From the NCBI GenBank assembly GCA_020635815.1, contig JACJZB010000001.1:186001-250000 (forward strand): a stretch of DNA of 64,000 nucleotides. Direction: 5' to 3'. A program made the position numbers and the translations under genes. The notes below the pieces were generated by a model. The model saw nothing but the letters and a program-made list of their open reading frames with translations. It did not search any database and had not been told where the DNA came from. Source of the stretch: Flavobacteriales bacterium. GTDB lineage: Bacteria > Bacteroidota > Bacteroidia > Flavobacteriales_E > Vicingaceae. Shown here piece by piece: positions 18,730 through 27,543 of the stretch; position 1 is the stretch's first letter; every line of letters starts with the position of its first letter.

Positions 18730-18760
18730 CAAATTTATACATTAAATATTAGTTAGCAAA
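18730..18760 (-). promoter_or_regulatory. Consensus Bacteroidota promoter of rplS
   Basis: On the minus strand TTTG (18760-18757), a 19-bp spacer and TAAATTTG (18737-18730) match the Bacteroidota -33/-7 consensus TTTG-N19-21-TAnnTTTG exactly. The predicted transcription start lies about 30 bp before the rplS ATG. Confidence 0.8.
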
Positions 18761-18797
18761 CATTTTTAAGAATATTTTGATAATAAATTAGATTGAA

Positions 18798-18827
18798 AAC
18801 CCCGAAGAGAATATTCTCTTCGGGGTT
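18798..18827. terminator. Hairpin, probable terminator after the esterase gene
   Basis: A perfect 14-bp stem AACCCCGAAGAGAA / TTCTCTTCGGGGTT with a 2-base centre. The A-rich left flank would give a T-rich tail on the minus strand for the esterase at 18879. It shares the core CCGAAGAG...CTCTTCGG with the hairpin at 1878-1910. Confidence 0.65.
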
Positions 18828-18878
18828 AATTATTTAAATAAAAATAAAACTTATTTTAGGAATAAAAAATTGTTTGCA

Positions 18879-20135
18879 TTATTGTTTGATAATTAACTGA
18901 GAGAAATTGTTTCCATTAATTGAATTTATTTTAATAATGTAAACACCTTTTGCTAAATGAGAAAGGTTAATGTTATTAATATATGAACTAGCTTTTTTAG
19001 TTAAAACAACTTTTCCAAGAGAATTAACCACAGATATAGTTGTGTTTTCTATTTCTTTAATGGAAACATTAATTTCATTATTAAAAGGATTTGGGTAAAT
19101 ACTTGTTTCTAACTTATTATTAGTTACTTGAGCAACACCAACGGATGAATTACAGCTTTTTTGGTTTAAAGTTTGCAAATTGTTTGGATTACAATCTAAT
19201 ATATTGAATAAAAACATCGCTAAACTGTCTTTGTTATCCTCCATTATTTGTGCATCTGAAGCAAAAGGAGGGTGATTACCACCTGTATATTCATCCAAAT
19301 GATAATAAATGCCTAGATTGTTTAATCTATCTTTCATGTTGCCACTACCGTATAAATAAACTGGAGTAAAGCCACCAAGAGGTTGACCATAGCCGTATTG
19401 CACAGTGTTGTCGCTATATGCATGAGAACCATACCAGGGCACATCATTTTCTTCTATCCAGGATGTATCTGCTACTCCACCAGCAAAACCAAATGTTCCA
19501 TTACTTCTTGAGCAATAACCTGGATTGCCACTATTACCTTCAATTCCTCCAATATCATTTGCCCATGTTTGCCATTGAGCACTTAGTTCTGATATATCAT
19601 CATTATATGTTAAGTTAATACCTAAGATTCCCCCTGCAGAAGTTCCTCCAATAAAAATTTGGTCTGGATTAATCTTGTATGTATTTGCAGTTGAAGCATC
19701 TTGTCTAAAAAAACGAATAGCAGCTCTACCATCTTGAATTGCCATTAAAACTACTTTAGCAGTAGTTTCTTCAGCTATTAATGAAAAAGCACTTGGTGCA
19801 AGTCTATAATTGATAGCAGCACATACATATCCTTTTTTAGCCATTTCTGTTGCAAAATAAACTTGATCGGCATCATTTTTAGTACCTGCAGAAAATGAAC
19901 CACCATGAGCAAAAATGATAACAGGTCTATTGGTTGCGGTATCGCCTTGACCTTGATAAATATCCATGTCTAGGTTTACAGTGTTACTATTCAAATCTTG
20001 ATTGCTTCCATATTGAACTGTGGTTACATCAACGGTGGTAAAAATATCTGTTTGGTATCTTCCATCGCATTGAGCATAAGTTTGATGACCTGCAAATATT
20101 AATAATGCAGTTGTTAAAGTGTAAATTTTTTTCAT
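18879..20135 (-). CDS. Secreted alpha/beta-hydrolase esterase with T9SS sorting domain
   Basis: A 418-aa secreted hydrolase. Signal peptide 1-21 (ending YAQ), then an alpha/beta-hydrolase domain of the carboxylesterase/esterase-lipase type: oxyanion motif FAHGGSF and nucleophile elbow GGTSAGG, with the likely catalytic His in GGNHPPF. The last ~75 residues are a T9SS sorting domain (starting near YPNPF, ending with short strands and FSQLIIKQ). So it is exported across the outer membrane and released or anchored at the surface. Probable activity is hydrolysis of ester bonds in polymers or acylated sugars; substrate unknown. Confidence 0.87.
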   Translation of the reverse strand: MKKIYTLTTALLIFAGHQTYAQCDGRYQTDIFTTVDVTTVQYGSNQDLNSNTVNLDMDIYQGQGDTATNRPVIIFAHGGSFSAGTKNDADQVYFATEMAKKGYVCAAINYRLAPSAFSLIAEETTAKVVLMAIQDGRAAIRFFRQDASTANTYKINPDQIFIGGTSAGGILGINLTYNDDISELSAQWQTWANDIGGIEGNSGNPGYCSRSNGTFGFAGGVADTSWIEENDVPWYGSHAYSDNTVQYGYGQPLGGFTPVYLYGSGNMKDRLNNLGIYYHLDEYTGGNHPPFASDAQIMEDNKDSLAMFLFNILDCNPNNLQTLNQKSCNSSVGVAQVTNNKLETSIYPNPFNNEINVSIKEIENTTISVVNSLGKVVLTKKASSYINNINLSHLAKGVYIIKINSINGNNFSQLIIKQ

Positions 20136-20279
20136 AATAAATGCAGAATTTAATTGTTAAATAATGAAATAATAGTGTTAATATATTGTGTTGGTGTTAA
20201 ATATACGAAATAATGTTAATTGTAAAAGAGTGAATACAATCATTAATTTTACCATTGTTAGAATTCTAAATTTGTTGTT

Positions 20280-20287
20280 TACTTTTG
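20280..20287 (+). promoter_or_regulatory. -7 element of the Smr gene promoter
   Basis: TACTTTTG matches TAnnTTTG and ends only 6 bases before the ATG at 20294, so the mRNA may have almost no leader. A candidate -33 TTG is at 20255-20257. Confidence 0.55.
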
Positions 20288-20293
20288 TGTTCC

Positions 20294-20857
20294 ATGAGTA
20301 TAAAAGTTGGTAATAAAGTCAAATTCTTAAATGAAAACCTTGAAGGAGAAGTGAAAAAAATTTACCCTGATGGAAATGTTTTGGTAGAAGCAACAAATGG
20401 GTTTGATTATGAATTATCAGTTAATGAAGTAATCGTAATTAATCAAGATAATACTCATTCGTACCTGTTAGATGAAAAACAAGTAAAAGACAAAATAAAA
20501 CTATTTAAGCCCGAAAAAGTTGTTAATGAAGGATTTTTAGGAAAATATACAACAACAACAAAATATCAATTTGAAAAAATAATTGAAATAGATTTACATT
20601 TAGAAGAGTTGGTAGAGTTTCCTATGCGGTTAGATGATTGGCAGCGATTACATACCCAAATGAGCCATGCTAAGAAATGTTTAAGTGCAGCATTTAATCA
20701 AAAAATCAGAAAATTGGTTTTTATTCATGGAGTTGGAACAGGAGTGTTAAAAACCGAACTGAGGAATTATTTGGCTGAGTTTGATAACCTTTCTTTTAAA
20801 GATGCCGATTATAGAGAGTATGGCTCGGGTGCTACAGAAGTATTTATCAAACAATAA
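20294..20857 (+). CDS. Smr-domain protein
   Basis: A 187-aa protein. The N-terminal ~60 residues form a KOW/Tudor-like barrel (VGNKVKFLNENLEGEVKKIYPDGN). The C-terminal Smr domain (about 105-187) has the DLHLEEL motif and the IHGVGTGVLKTELRNYL signature. Smr domains bind nucleic acid and often nick DNA or RNA; in bacteria and eukaryotes they are linked to MutS2 and to rescue of stalled ribosomes. This stand-alone form resembles the DUF2027-type proteins of Bacteroidota. I start at the ATG at 20294, not the in-frame TTG at 20285, because the -7 box (20280-20287) covers the TTG. Confidence 0.85.
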   Translation: MSIKVGNKVKFLNENLEGEVKKIYPDGNVLVEATNGFDYELSVNEVIVINQDNTHSYLLDEKQVKDKIKLFKPEKVVNEGFLGKYTTTTKYQFEKIIEIDLHLEELVEFPMRLDDWQRLHTQMSHAKKCLSAAFNQKIRKLVFIHGVGTGVLKTELRNYLAEFDNLSFKDADYREYGSGATEVFIKQ

Positions 20858-20879
20858 TAAAATCCATATTTTAAATTTA

Positions 20880-20887
20880 TAAATTTG
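20880..20887 (+). promoter_or_regulatory. -7 element of the rnpB promoter
   Basis: TAAATTTG, full match to TAnnTTTG. It ends 4 bases before the predicted 5' end of RNase P RNA at 20892. No clear -33 TTTG is seen at the expected distance. Confidence 0.6.
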
Positions 20888-20891
20888 CACT

Positions 20892-21245
20892 ACAAATCGT
20901 TCTATCGCGTTGTATTTTTATGTGCAATGAGGAAAGTCCGGACAGCAAAGAGCATCTAACCCGGGGAAACGCGGGGTACAGTAATGTAACAGCTAGTGCA
21001 GCAGAAAATATACCGCCATACTTCGGTATGGTAAGGGTGAAAAGGTGAGGTAAGAGCTCACCAGTTATAATAGTAATATTGTAAGCTTGGTAAACCTTTA
21101 GAGCTGAAAGATCAAATAAACCAAGGTTTGAGGGTTGCTCGCCCGATCTTGGAGGGTAGATCGAATGAGGGTAGAGGCAACTTTACTCCCAGATAAATGA
21201 TAGAATTCCGATTACTCGGGAACAGAAACTGGCTTATAGATTTGT
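20892..21245 (+). ncRNA. rnpB: RNase P RNA, bacterial class A
   Basis: The catalytic RNA that cuts the 5' leader from pre-tRNA. The conserved P4 5' strand GAGGAAAGTCCGG is at 20929-20941 and the 3' signature ACAGAAACTGGCTTATAG at 21222-21239. Internal class A elements include GGTAAGGGTGAAAAGGTG and the AGAGCTCACCAG stretch near 21054-21063. The ends are set by helix P1: ACAAATC (20892-20898) pairs with GATTTGT (21239-21245). Length of about 354 nt is normal. It has its own promoter and terminator. Confidence 0.93.
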
Positions 21246-21254
21246 ATTTTTATT

Positions 21255-21285
21255 AAAAAGCACCTTAGTTTTTAAGGTGCTTTTT
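21255..21285 (+). terminator. Terminator of rnpB
   Basis: Stem AAAAAGCACCTTA / TAAGGTGCTTTTT with loop GTTTTT, ending in T5, starts 10 bases after the P1 helix of RNase P RNA. Confidence 0.85.
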
Positions 21286-21286
21286 A

Positions 21287-21448
21287 TGTTAAATGCGATG
21301 TTTATTAGGTAAATCCAATTATAAATCCGACATTTGCAAAATCTTACCACAAGGTAAGCTTAATAATAACGGCCAAATTGGTATAGTTATATTGGCGATA
21401 ATAGTCCCGCCACTTTCTATCATACCGGTTCGGTATAAAATAAATTAA
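21287..21448 (+). promoter_or_regulatory. Upstream region and possible 5' leader of the DEAD-box helicase gene
   Basis: About 160 bases without an ORF between the rnpB terminator and the helicase ATG. It holds small inverted repeats, notably ATACCG-GTT-CGGTAT ending at 21438, ten bases before the start, and TACC/GGTA pairs around 21346-21356. The final hairpin could mask the ribosome binding region. Long leaders are known for cold-shock DEAD-box genes in other bacteria; that this one is regulatory is inference. Confidence 0.35.
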
Positions 21449-23245
21449 ATGACATTTAAAGATCTAGGTCTAGACGATAACATCGTTAGATCAGTAACGG
21501 AATTAGGATTTGAGAAACCCTCAGAAATCCAAGAAAAAGCAATTCCACAATTATTAACATCTGATACAGATTTAGTAGGGTTGGCACAAACCGGAACAGG
21601 GAAAACGGCAGCTTTTGGCCTGCCAATGATTCAAAAAATTGACCCAACTTATAGGGCAATTCAAGGGCTAATTTTGTGTCCTACTCGTGAGTTGTGCTTG
21701 CAAATTACAAAAGAAATAACAGCTTACTCTAAGTATAGTGATGGGGTAAAAGTAACAGCTGTTTATGGTGGTGCTAGTATTACCGACCAAATTAGAGACA
21801 TTAAAAAAGGAGCTAACATTATTGTTGGAACCCCTGGTAGAACAATCGATTTAATGCAACGAAAAGTATTAAAATTTGATACTGTTTCTACAGTTGTACT
21901 AGATGAGGCTGATGAGATGCTGAATATGGGATTCAAAGAAGATATCAACGAGATATTGGAAGGTACACCAGCGTTTAAACGCACATGGTTGTTTTCGGCT
22001 ACAATGCCAAAAGAGGTGGAGCGTATAGCAAGTAATTATATGACTGATCCATTCAAGGTTACAGTTGGCACTAAAAATAGTAGTGCTGCAAATATTGAAC
22101 ATCAATATTGTTTAGTTAGTGGAAGAGATCAGTACAATGCTTTAAGAAGATTTATTGATTATTCACCAGGTATGTTTGGTATTGTTTTTACAAGAACAAG
22201 AAGAGAGGCTAAGGAATTTGCTGAGAAATTAATGACTGATGGTTATAATGCAGATGCTTTACATGGAGATTTATCTCAAGCACAACGTGATGCGGTAATG
22301 AATAAGTTTAGATGTAGAGCTTTACAAATTTTAATTGCTACAGATGTAGCTGCCAGAGGGATTGATGTGGATGACGTAACACACGTATTTCATGTTGATT
22401 TACCAGACGAAATTGAAAGCTACACCCATAGAAGTGGTAGAACTGCCAGAGCAGGTAAATCAGGAGTTTCTGTTGCTTTAATCAGCCCAAGTAAATCGGG
22501 TAGAATTAGATTGGTAGAAAAACAAATCGGTAAAAAATTAGATTTGGTTAAAGCACCAACTGGTACAGACATTTGTGGACAACAAATTATTCAGTTAACT
22601 CAAAATGTACATGATGTTGAGGTGAATGAAAAAGGAATAGCTCCTTTTGTTGCTCAAATTCATGAAAGCTTAGCTGACTTTACAAAAGAAGAAATCATAG
22701 AACGTTTTGTATCAGTTGAATTTAACAAGTTTTTACAAACTTATGATAATGCTAAAGACATAAACATTGATCCAAGCAGACAAAGAAGAGGTTCTGATAG
22801 AGATGAAGGTGGAAGGAGAGGAAGAAGCGATAATAGCGTATCTAATACCAATCGTTTATTTATTAATGTTGGTAAGATGGACGGATTTGAGAATAAAGGT
22901 CAAATTTTAGGATTTATTTGTAATCAATCTGGTATTGATGGTAATTCGGTGGGTAAAATTGATTTGTTTGACAGTTTTGCTTTTATTGGTGTTGAAGATG
23001 GAGTTGGAGAAAGAATTATCAGTAATATGAATGGTAAAAATATCGAATCAAGAGATATAAGAGTGGAGTTTTCTAAAGACAAGCCTAGAGGAGAAAGAGG
23101 TGGTGGAAGAAGAAGTGAAGGTGGTGGAGAAAGACGTAGAAGAGATGGAGGAGGAGATAGAAGTGGAAGAAGAAGAGATGGAGGAGACAGAAAAGAATTC
23201 TCTAGAGGTGGAGGAAGAAATGATCGCTCTAGAAGTAGAAGATAG
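21449..23245 (+). CDS. deaD: DEAD-box ATP-dependent RNA helicase
   Basis: A 598-aa helicase with all family motifs: Q motif (FEKPSEIQEKAIP), motif I AQTGTGKT, Ia PTRELC, II DEAD, III SAT, V LIATDVAARGID and VI HRSGRTARAG. A DbpA-type RNA-binding (RRM-like) domain lies at about 465-545 (RLFINVGKMDGFENKGQILG). It is followed by an Arg/Gly-rich tail of about 50 residues (RGERGGGRRSEGGG). This architecture equals DeaD/CsdA, which unwinds rRNA and mRNA structure during ribosome assembly and cold adaptation. The RGG tail likely adds unspecific RNA affinity. Confidence 0.93.
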   Translation: MTFKDLGLDDNIVRSVTELGFEKPSEIQEKAIPQLLTSDTDLVGLAQTGTGKTAAFGLPMIQKIDPTYRAIQGLILCPTRELCLQITKEITAYSKYSDGVKVTAVYGGASITDQIRDIKKGANIIVGTPGRTIDLMQRKVLKFDTVSTVVLDEADEMLNMGFKEDINEILEGTPAFKRTWLFSATMPKEVERIASNYMTDPFKVTVGTKNSSAANIEHQYCLVSGRDQYNALRRFIDYSPGMFGIVFTRTRREAKEFAEKLMTDGYNADALHGDLSQAQRDAVMNKFRCRALQILIATDVAARGIDVDDVTHVFHVDLPDEIESYTHRSGRTARAGKSGVSVALISPSKSGRIRLVEKQIGKKLDLVKAPTGTDICGQQIIQLTQNVHDVEVNEKGIAPFVAQIHESLADFTKEEIIERFVSVEFNKFLQTYDNAKDINIDPSRQRRGSDRDEGGRRGRSDNSVSNTNRLFINVGKMDGFENKGQILGFICNQSGIDGNSVGKIDLFDSFAFIGVEDGVGERIISNMNGKNIESRDIRVEFSKDKPRGERGGGRRSEGGGERRRRDGGGDRSGRRRDGGDRKEFSRGGGRNDRSRSRR

Positions 23246-23269
23246 TATTATCCTACTTAAAGTATAAAA

Positions 23270-23301
23270 AATCCCGAACCAATGGTTCGGGATTTTTTTT
23301 G
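23270..23301. terminator. Bidirectional intrinsic terminator
   Basis: 11-bp perfect stem AATCCCGAACC / GGTTCGGGATT with loop AAT, followed by T-rich sequence on the right and preceded by an A-run on the left. It serves the helicase gene and the convergent OmpA-family gene. Confidence 0.9.
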
Positions 23302-23324
23302 TAATTAATACTTTGATGTGTTAC

Positions 23325-25904
23325 TTAATTTTGAATAACGGTCATCTCAACACGTCTGTTTCGCTGACGCCCTTCTTTAGTTTTGTTATCAGCAATTGGT
23401 TTGGTTTCACCGAACCATTTCACATCAAATCTTTTGGCATCAATACCAGCTTTGGTTAAGAATTCGGCTACAGCCTGAGCTCTACCTTTAGATAACCTTA
23501 AGTTAGAACTTGCAGCACCTTGGCTGTCAGTATGTCCAGCTATAGTCAATCCCCAATCAGGTTTTTTACCAAGTAGTAGGGCTAAATCTATTAAAGCAGG
23601 TAACGATTCTTCTTTAATTTTTGTTTTACCTGTTTCAAATTCTAAATTATCAAAAGCAGTATTTAAAATTTCTTCTTCCTCTTTAGTTAACTCTATGGCT
23701 GCTCCTTTTTTCACAAACTTATAGGCGTAATGAGTACTGTCTTTTTTAAATGCTCTTATTGGAGTAATGCTATCGCCATTTTGTAAATTAATATCTACAT
23801 AAGGAGGGTAGTCGCCATCAGAAGCATCCATTTCAAATAGATAACTCTTATCGGGAGGTAAATTATTAAAACTAAAGTTTTTCTCTCCCATACTTAATGT
23901 ATCTGTAGCTTGTTTTGCATTATTATCATTTAAGGCGTGTAGCAATTTATATGGACAACCCTTGTTTGATTTTGGGCCAGGAACAGTTGGACATCTATCT
24001 TCTTTATCCATTATTCCATCACCATCGGTATCAGGGCAACCTTTAAATTCGGCAATACCAGGAGTGTCAGGACAATCGTCTTCTTTATCCATGATATCAT
24101 CACCATCTCTATCAGGACAGCCGTTAAATTTAACCAATCCAGAATCGGTTACACAACTGTCTAATTTATCCATTATTCCATCTCTGTCGGTATCAGGACA
24201 ACCTTTAAATTCAACAATTCCAGAATCTAAAGGGCAATCATCTTCTGTGTCTTGAATACCATCATTATCTGTATCAGGACAACCTTTAAAAGCCCATACA
24301 CCAGGAACATCAATACACACATCTAATTTATCTGATACTTTGTCTTTATCCCTGTCTTTTGGTCTTCCATAAGGAATAGGAAGTTTAAGGGCTACATAAA
24401 AATCGGCACCTCTAATTTTGGTGTTTTTTCCTGCTGCAAAAATTGGTTTAATGTCGCCAGTTCCTACAACTAAAGGGCCAGCTCTTAAGCCAACTCCATA
24501 TCTAAACCCAGCAACAGTATTGTATGATAAAGGTAAAGAAACTCCCCACCATCTTTTTTCCCAACGTGGAGTTACAGCAAAATTATTTGGGTAATGAACA
24601 GCATTTCTATCTTTCATAAATAAAAGATTTAAACGCATATAATAGTTAGCATAAATATTTTTCCATACATGGTAATCTACATCAATATTAGCATGAGTGG
24701 GTAAGTTCATAAAATATTTACCATCATCACCTCTAAATGAAATATCACCACTATCAGCTAAATTTAATAGCGTTGAATCTAAAGATCTAAATCCTTCAAC
24801 ACCATCAAAAGTTTCTAAATCAAAATTGCTTGTGTTAAAAGAGAAATTTCTACTTAGCTTACCTTTTTTATAAGTCATACCACCAATGTCATTAATAGCA
24901 GCACCAACCCTTACTTTATATTTGTTTTGATCTTTACGCCATAAGTCAGTTTTGTTATCCATGTCGTATTTAAAATCCCTATAATTCGGTCTCCATTCAT
25001 ATACAACCCCAAGGTCAAGGCCTAAACCAAAGTTAGAAGCACTTTTTAAAAACTCTCCTGCACTAAATTCTTCATTAGAACCGGGGTTGGGTTCTATATA
25101 ACCACCTAAATTATCAGAATATCCATAATCAAAATCACCTTTTATGTAGTTTGCAGTAGAATCATTTTGTATGTTATAGTCTACGTTGTCAGAATAAAAA
25201 TAGAATGAACCAATTCCTTGAAGAAATTTCAATTTACCACCTATTTTCCAAAAGTGTTGATTGTCGTCCTTTAAAACTTGAGCGTAAGCAAAATTATATT
25301 CATTCCAAGAATTCATTGATAGGTTTAAGTTCGCATCTTCTAAGTTGAGGTTAAACAATTGTTGGTAATCAAATTCTCTGCTTGAAAGTCTTATTAACTC
25401 TGGAGAAACTTTATCTAGGTTAAATAGTGTTCTATTCTTTATTTGAAAACCAATGGAAATTTTTTGGTTGATGGAAACCATTATATTAAAAATATCTATT
25501 TCTGTGTTTACAAATGCAGAACGGTCTTTATTACCATTATTAAATTCTACAAATTGGTCAACTCCCTTATTTTTATAAAAGTCAATAGAATCTGCAGAAA
25601 CTAATTGATTTAAGCCATCATTATTCATCCAAGCATCAGCTTTTGGGTCGTCAGCATTAAATGATTTAACCCAGCCATAAGGCATGTGTTTAGGATTAAA
25701 GTAAGCGTGATTATTATAGCCATAAATAGAAGCTCCGAAAATAACCATATCCATTTTCATTCTATTATCGGCAATAGATGCAGGGTTTAAGTCTAAACCC
25801 ATTACCCCAGAATAGTTACTCTGGCGAATACCTAAAAATTCTTGAGCACTAGCAGTTAAAAATGAAGAAGTAATAACTAATGCAAGTAGTAAGTTTTTAA
25901 TCAT
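23325..25904 (-). CDS. DUF5723 / thrombospondin-3 / OmpA-domain outer membrane protein
   Basis: An 859-aa outer-membrane protein. A signal peptide (1-20) is followed by a large beta-barrel-like region (about 25-515; DUF5723-type, with EFLGIRQSNYSGVMGLDLNPAS near the N-terminus). Five thrombospondin type 3 Ca2+-binding repeats follow (DTDNDGIQDTEDDCP style, about 520-650). The C-terminal OmpA peptidoglycan-binding domain (about 745-859) has TIAGHTDSQGAASSNLRLS and RNRRVEM. The layout would link an outer-membrane barrel through a stiff calcium-binding stalk to the cell wall. Family function beyond envelope stability is not established. Confidence 0.88.
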   Translation of the reverse strand: MIKNLLLALVITSSFLTASAQEFLGIRQSNYSGVMGLDLNPASIADNRMKMDMVIFGASIYGYNNHAYFNPKHMPYGWVKSFNADDPKADAWMNNDGLNQLVSADSIDFYKNKGVDQFVEFNNGNKDRSAFVNTEIDIFNIMVSINQKISIGFQIKNRTLFNLDKVSPELIRLSSREFDYQQLFNLNLEDANLNLSMNSWNEYNFAYAQVLKDDNQHFWKIGGKLKFLQGIGSFYFYSDNVDYNIQNDSTANYIKGDFDYGYSDNLGGYIEPNPGSNEEFSAGEFLKSASNFGLGLDLGVVYEWRPNYRDFKYDMDNKTDLWRKDQNKYKVRVGAAINDIGGMTYKKGKLSRNFSFNTSNFDLETFDGVEGFRSLDSTLLNLADSGDISFRGDDGKYFMNLPTHANIDVDYHVWKNIYANYYMRLNLLFMKDRNAVHYPNNFAVTPRWEKRWWGVSLPLSYNTVAGFRYGVGLRAGPLVVGTGDIKPIFAAGKNTKIRGADFYVALKLPIPYGRPKDRDKDKVSDKLDVCIDVPGVWAFKGCPDTDNDGIQDTEDDCPLDSGIVEFKGCPDTDRDGIMDKLDSCVTDSGLVKFNGCPDRDGDDIMDKEDDCPDTPGIAEFKGCPDTDGDGIMDKEDRCPTVPGPKSNKGCPYKLLHALNDNNAKQATDTLSMGEKNFSFNNLPPDKSYLFEMDASDGDYPPYVDINLQNGDSITPIRAFKKDSTHYAYKFVKKGAAIELTKEEEEILNTAFDNLEFETGKTKIKEESLPALIDLALLLGKKPDWGLTIAGHTDSQGAASSNLRLSKGRAQAVAEFLTKAGIDAKRFDVKWFGETKPIADNKTKEGRQRNRRVEMTVIQN

Positions 25905-26067
25905 AATAATATAATGTAAATCTAATTAGTAATTAATATAGACGACGTTAGTGTTAATTTCCTTTGATAGAAAGGGGTTTTTGTTAGTTTTTTTGCAATA
26001 TACCATTAATTGCTTGGAATTATTAATCCAAAACAAGTTGATTATGAGAATGCTAAAAATAAATTTT

Positions 26068-27543
26068 TTAATTCCTTCTCCAGAAATAAGGGGTAAATAA
26101 GATAGCGATTGTAAATAATTCTAAACGTCCCATTAACATAAGGATAGATAATACCCATTTACTTGAATCAGGAAGGTGGAAAAAATTACCAGCAGGACCA
26201 ATGCTGGCTATACCAGGACCAACATTACCAACACTTGTAGCAACAGCACTCACTGCTTCCATGAAATCAACACCTAAAAAGGTAACAATTATAGATCCTA
26301 TTACAAAAGTAGATAGGTAAAAGAATACGAATGCTAAAAGATTGTAAATAATATGAGGCGGTACTCCTTGACCATTTAAATGCACAGGAATAACTGCGTT
26401 TGGGTGGAGTTTTCGTTTAAATTCAAGGAAACCATTTTTCATTAGTAAAATTATACGTACTAATTTCATTCCACCACTTGTAGAACCAGCATTGGCTCCA
26501 GTAAATAAAAGTAAGAAAAACAGAAAGGTAACAAATGCTCCCCAAGTTGTGAAATCGGCACTAGCAAAACCCGTTGTAGTGATAATACTTACCACTTGAA
26601 ATAATACATCTCTAAATGATTTTTCAAAACCTAAATCATTACCAACTAAACCGTAAACGGTTGGAATAATAATTAATGTTAAACCTAGTACAGCACCAAC
26701 ATACCATTTAAATTCATCATTTTCCCAAAATTTTTTAAACTTAAATTTAAATCCAAAGTAAAGTAAGGTAAAGTTGGTACCTGCTATAAACATAAAAGCA
26801 ATAATGATGTAATCTACAATGGCGGAGTCAAAATATGCCACACTTGCCTGTTTGGTAGAAAATCCTCCAGTTGACATGGTTGTTAAAGAATGATTAATTG
26901 CATCATAAAAGTTCATGCCTCCAGGATACATTAATAATAGTGTCTGGAAAATGGTTAATGAGAAATAAATGAACCATAACCGTTTTGCAGTTTCTTTTAT
27001 TCGGGGATGAATTTTATCTTTTGTTGGTCCGGGTGCTTCAGAAGCAAAAAGTTCCATTCCACCAACACCAAGTAGAGGGAGTATAGCAATAGTTAAAACA
27101 ATAATACCCATTCCTCCAATCCATTGTGTCATACTTCTCCAAAATAAAACTCCCTTAGGAACAGCTTCAATATCATTTAATATAGAGGCTCCAGTTGTTG
27201 TTAAGCCAGAAATAGTTTCAAAAAAAGCATTAGAATAATTGGGGATTGCTCCTGATAAAACAAAAGGTAATGAACCAAAAATAGTCATGGCAATCCAACC
27301 TAAAGCAACAATCAAATAACCTTCTCGTTTTTTTATTTCATCGTTTGAATGGCTTTTGGTGGAAAATTTTAGAAATAAGCCACAAATTAGTGTAATTATA
27401 GATGATAGAATTAGTGGTATGAGGTCACCTTCTTGGTAGTAAAGTGAAAATGGAATTGAAATAGCCATTAAAACGCCACAGATAATTACTAAACTACCAA
27501 CTAAGTGTGCGATTACTTTAAAATTTATTAAACTTTTAGGCAT
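26068..27543 (-). CDS. trkH: Trk system potassium uptake protein TrkH
   Basis: A 491-aa polytopic membrane subunit of the Trk K+ transporter. Selectivity-filter loops are visible: SGLTTTGASI, TTMSTGGFST, TTTGFASADF and ATSVGNVGPGI, with the conserved Gly at each filter centre. It imports K+ with TrkA as its cytoplasmic gate. Its ATG overlaps the trkA stop by one base (TAATG), a strong sign of translational coupling and equimolar production. Confidence 0.94.
   Translation of the reverse strand: MPKSLINFKVIAHLVGSLVIICGVLMAISIPFSLYYQEGDLIPLILSSIITLICGLFLKFSTKSHSNDEIKKREGYLIVALGWIAMTIFGSLPFVLSGAIPNYSNAFFETISGLTTTGASILNDIEAVPKGVLFWRSMTQWIGGMGIIVLTIAILPLLGVGGMELFASEAPGPTKDKIHPRIKETAKRLWFIYFSLTIFQTLLLMYPGGMNFYDAINHSLTTMSTGGFSTKQASVAYFDSAIVDYIIIAFMFIAGTNFTLLYFGFKFKFKKFWENDEFKWYVGAVLGLTLIIIPTVYGLVGNDLGFEKSFRDVLFQVVSIITTTGFASADFTTWGAFVTFLFFLLLFTGANAGSTSGGMKLVRIILLMKNGFLEFKRKLHPNAVIPVHLNGQGVPPHIIYNLLAFVFFYLSTFVIGSIIVTFLGVDFMEAVSAVATSVGNVGPGIASIGPAGNFFHLPDSSKWVLSILMLMGRLELFTIAILFTPYFWRRN

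Noticed and set aside
23962..24255. Repeated DNA motif that might be a tandem repeat or CRISPR-like array
   Set aside because: The periodicity comes from the thrombospondin-3 protein repeats of the OmpA-family gene; there are no identical repeats with unique spacers.
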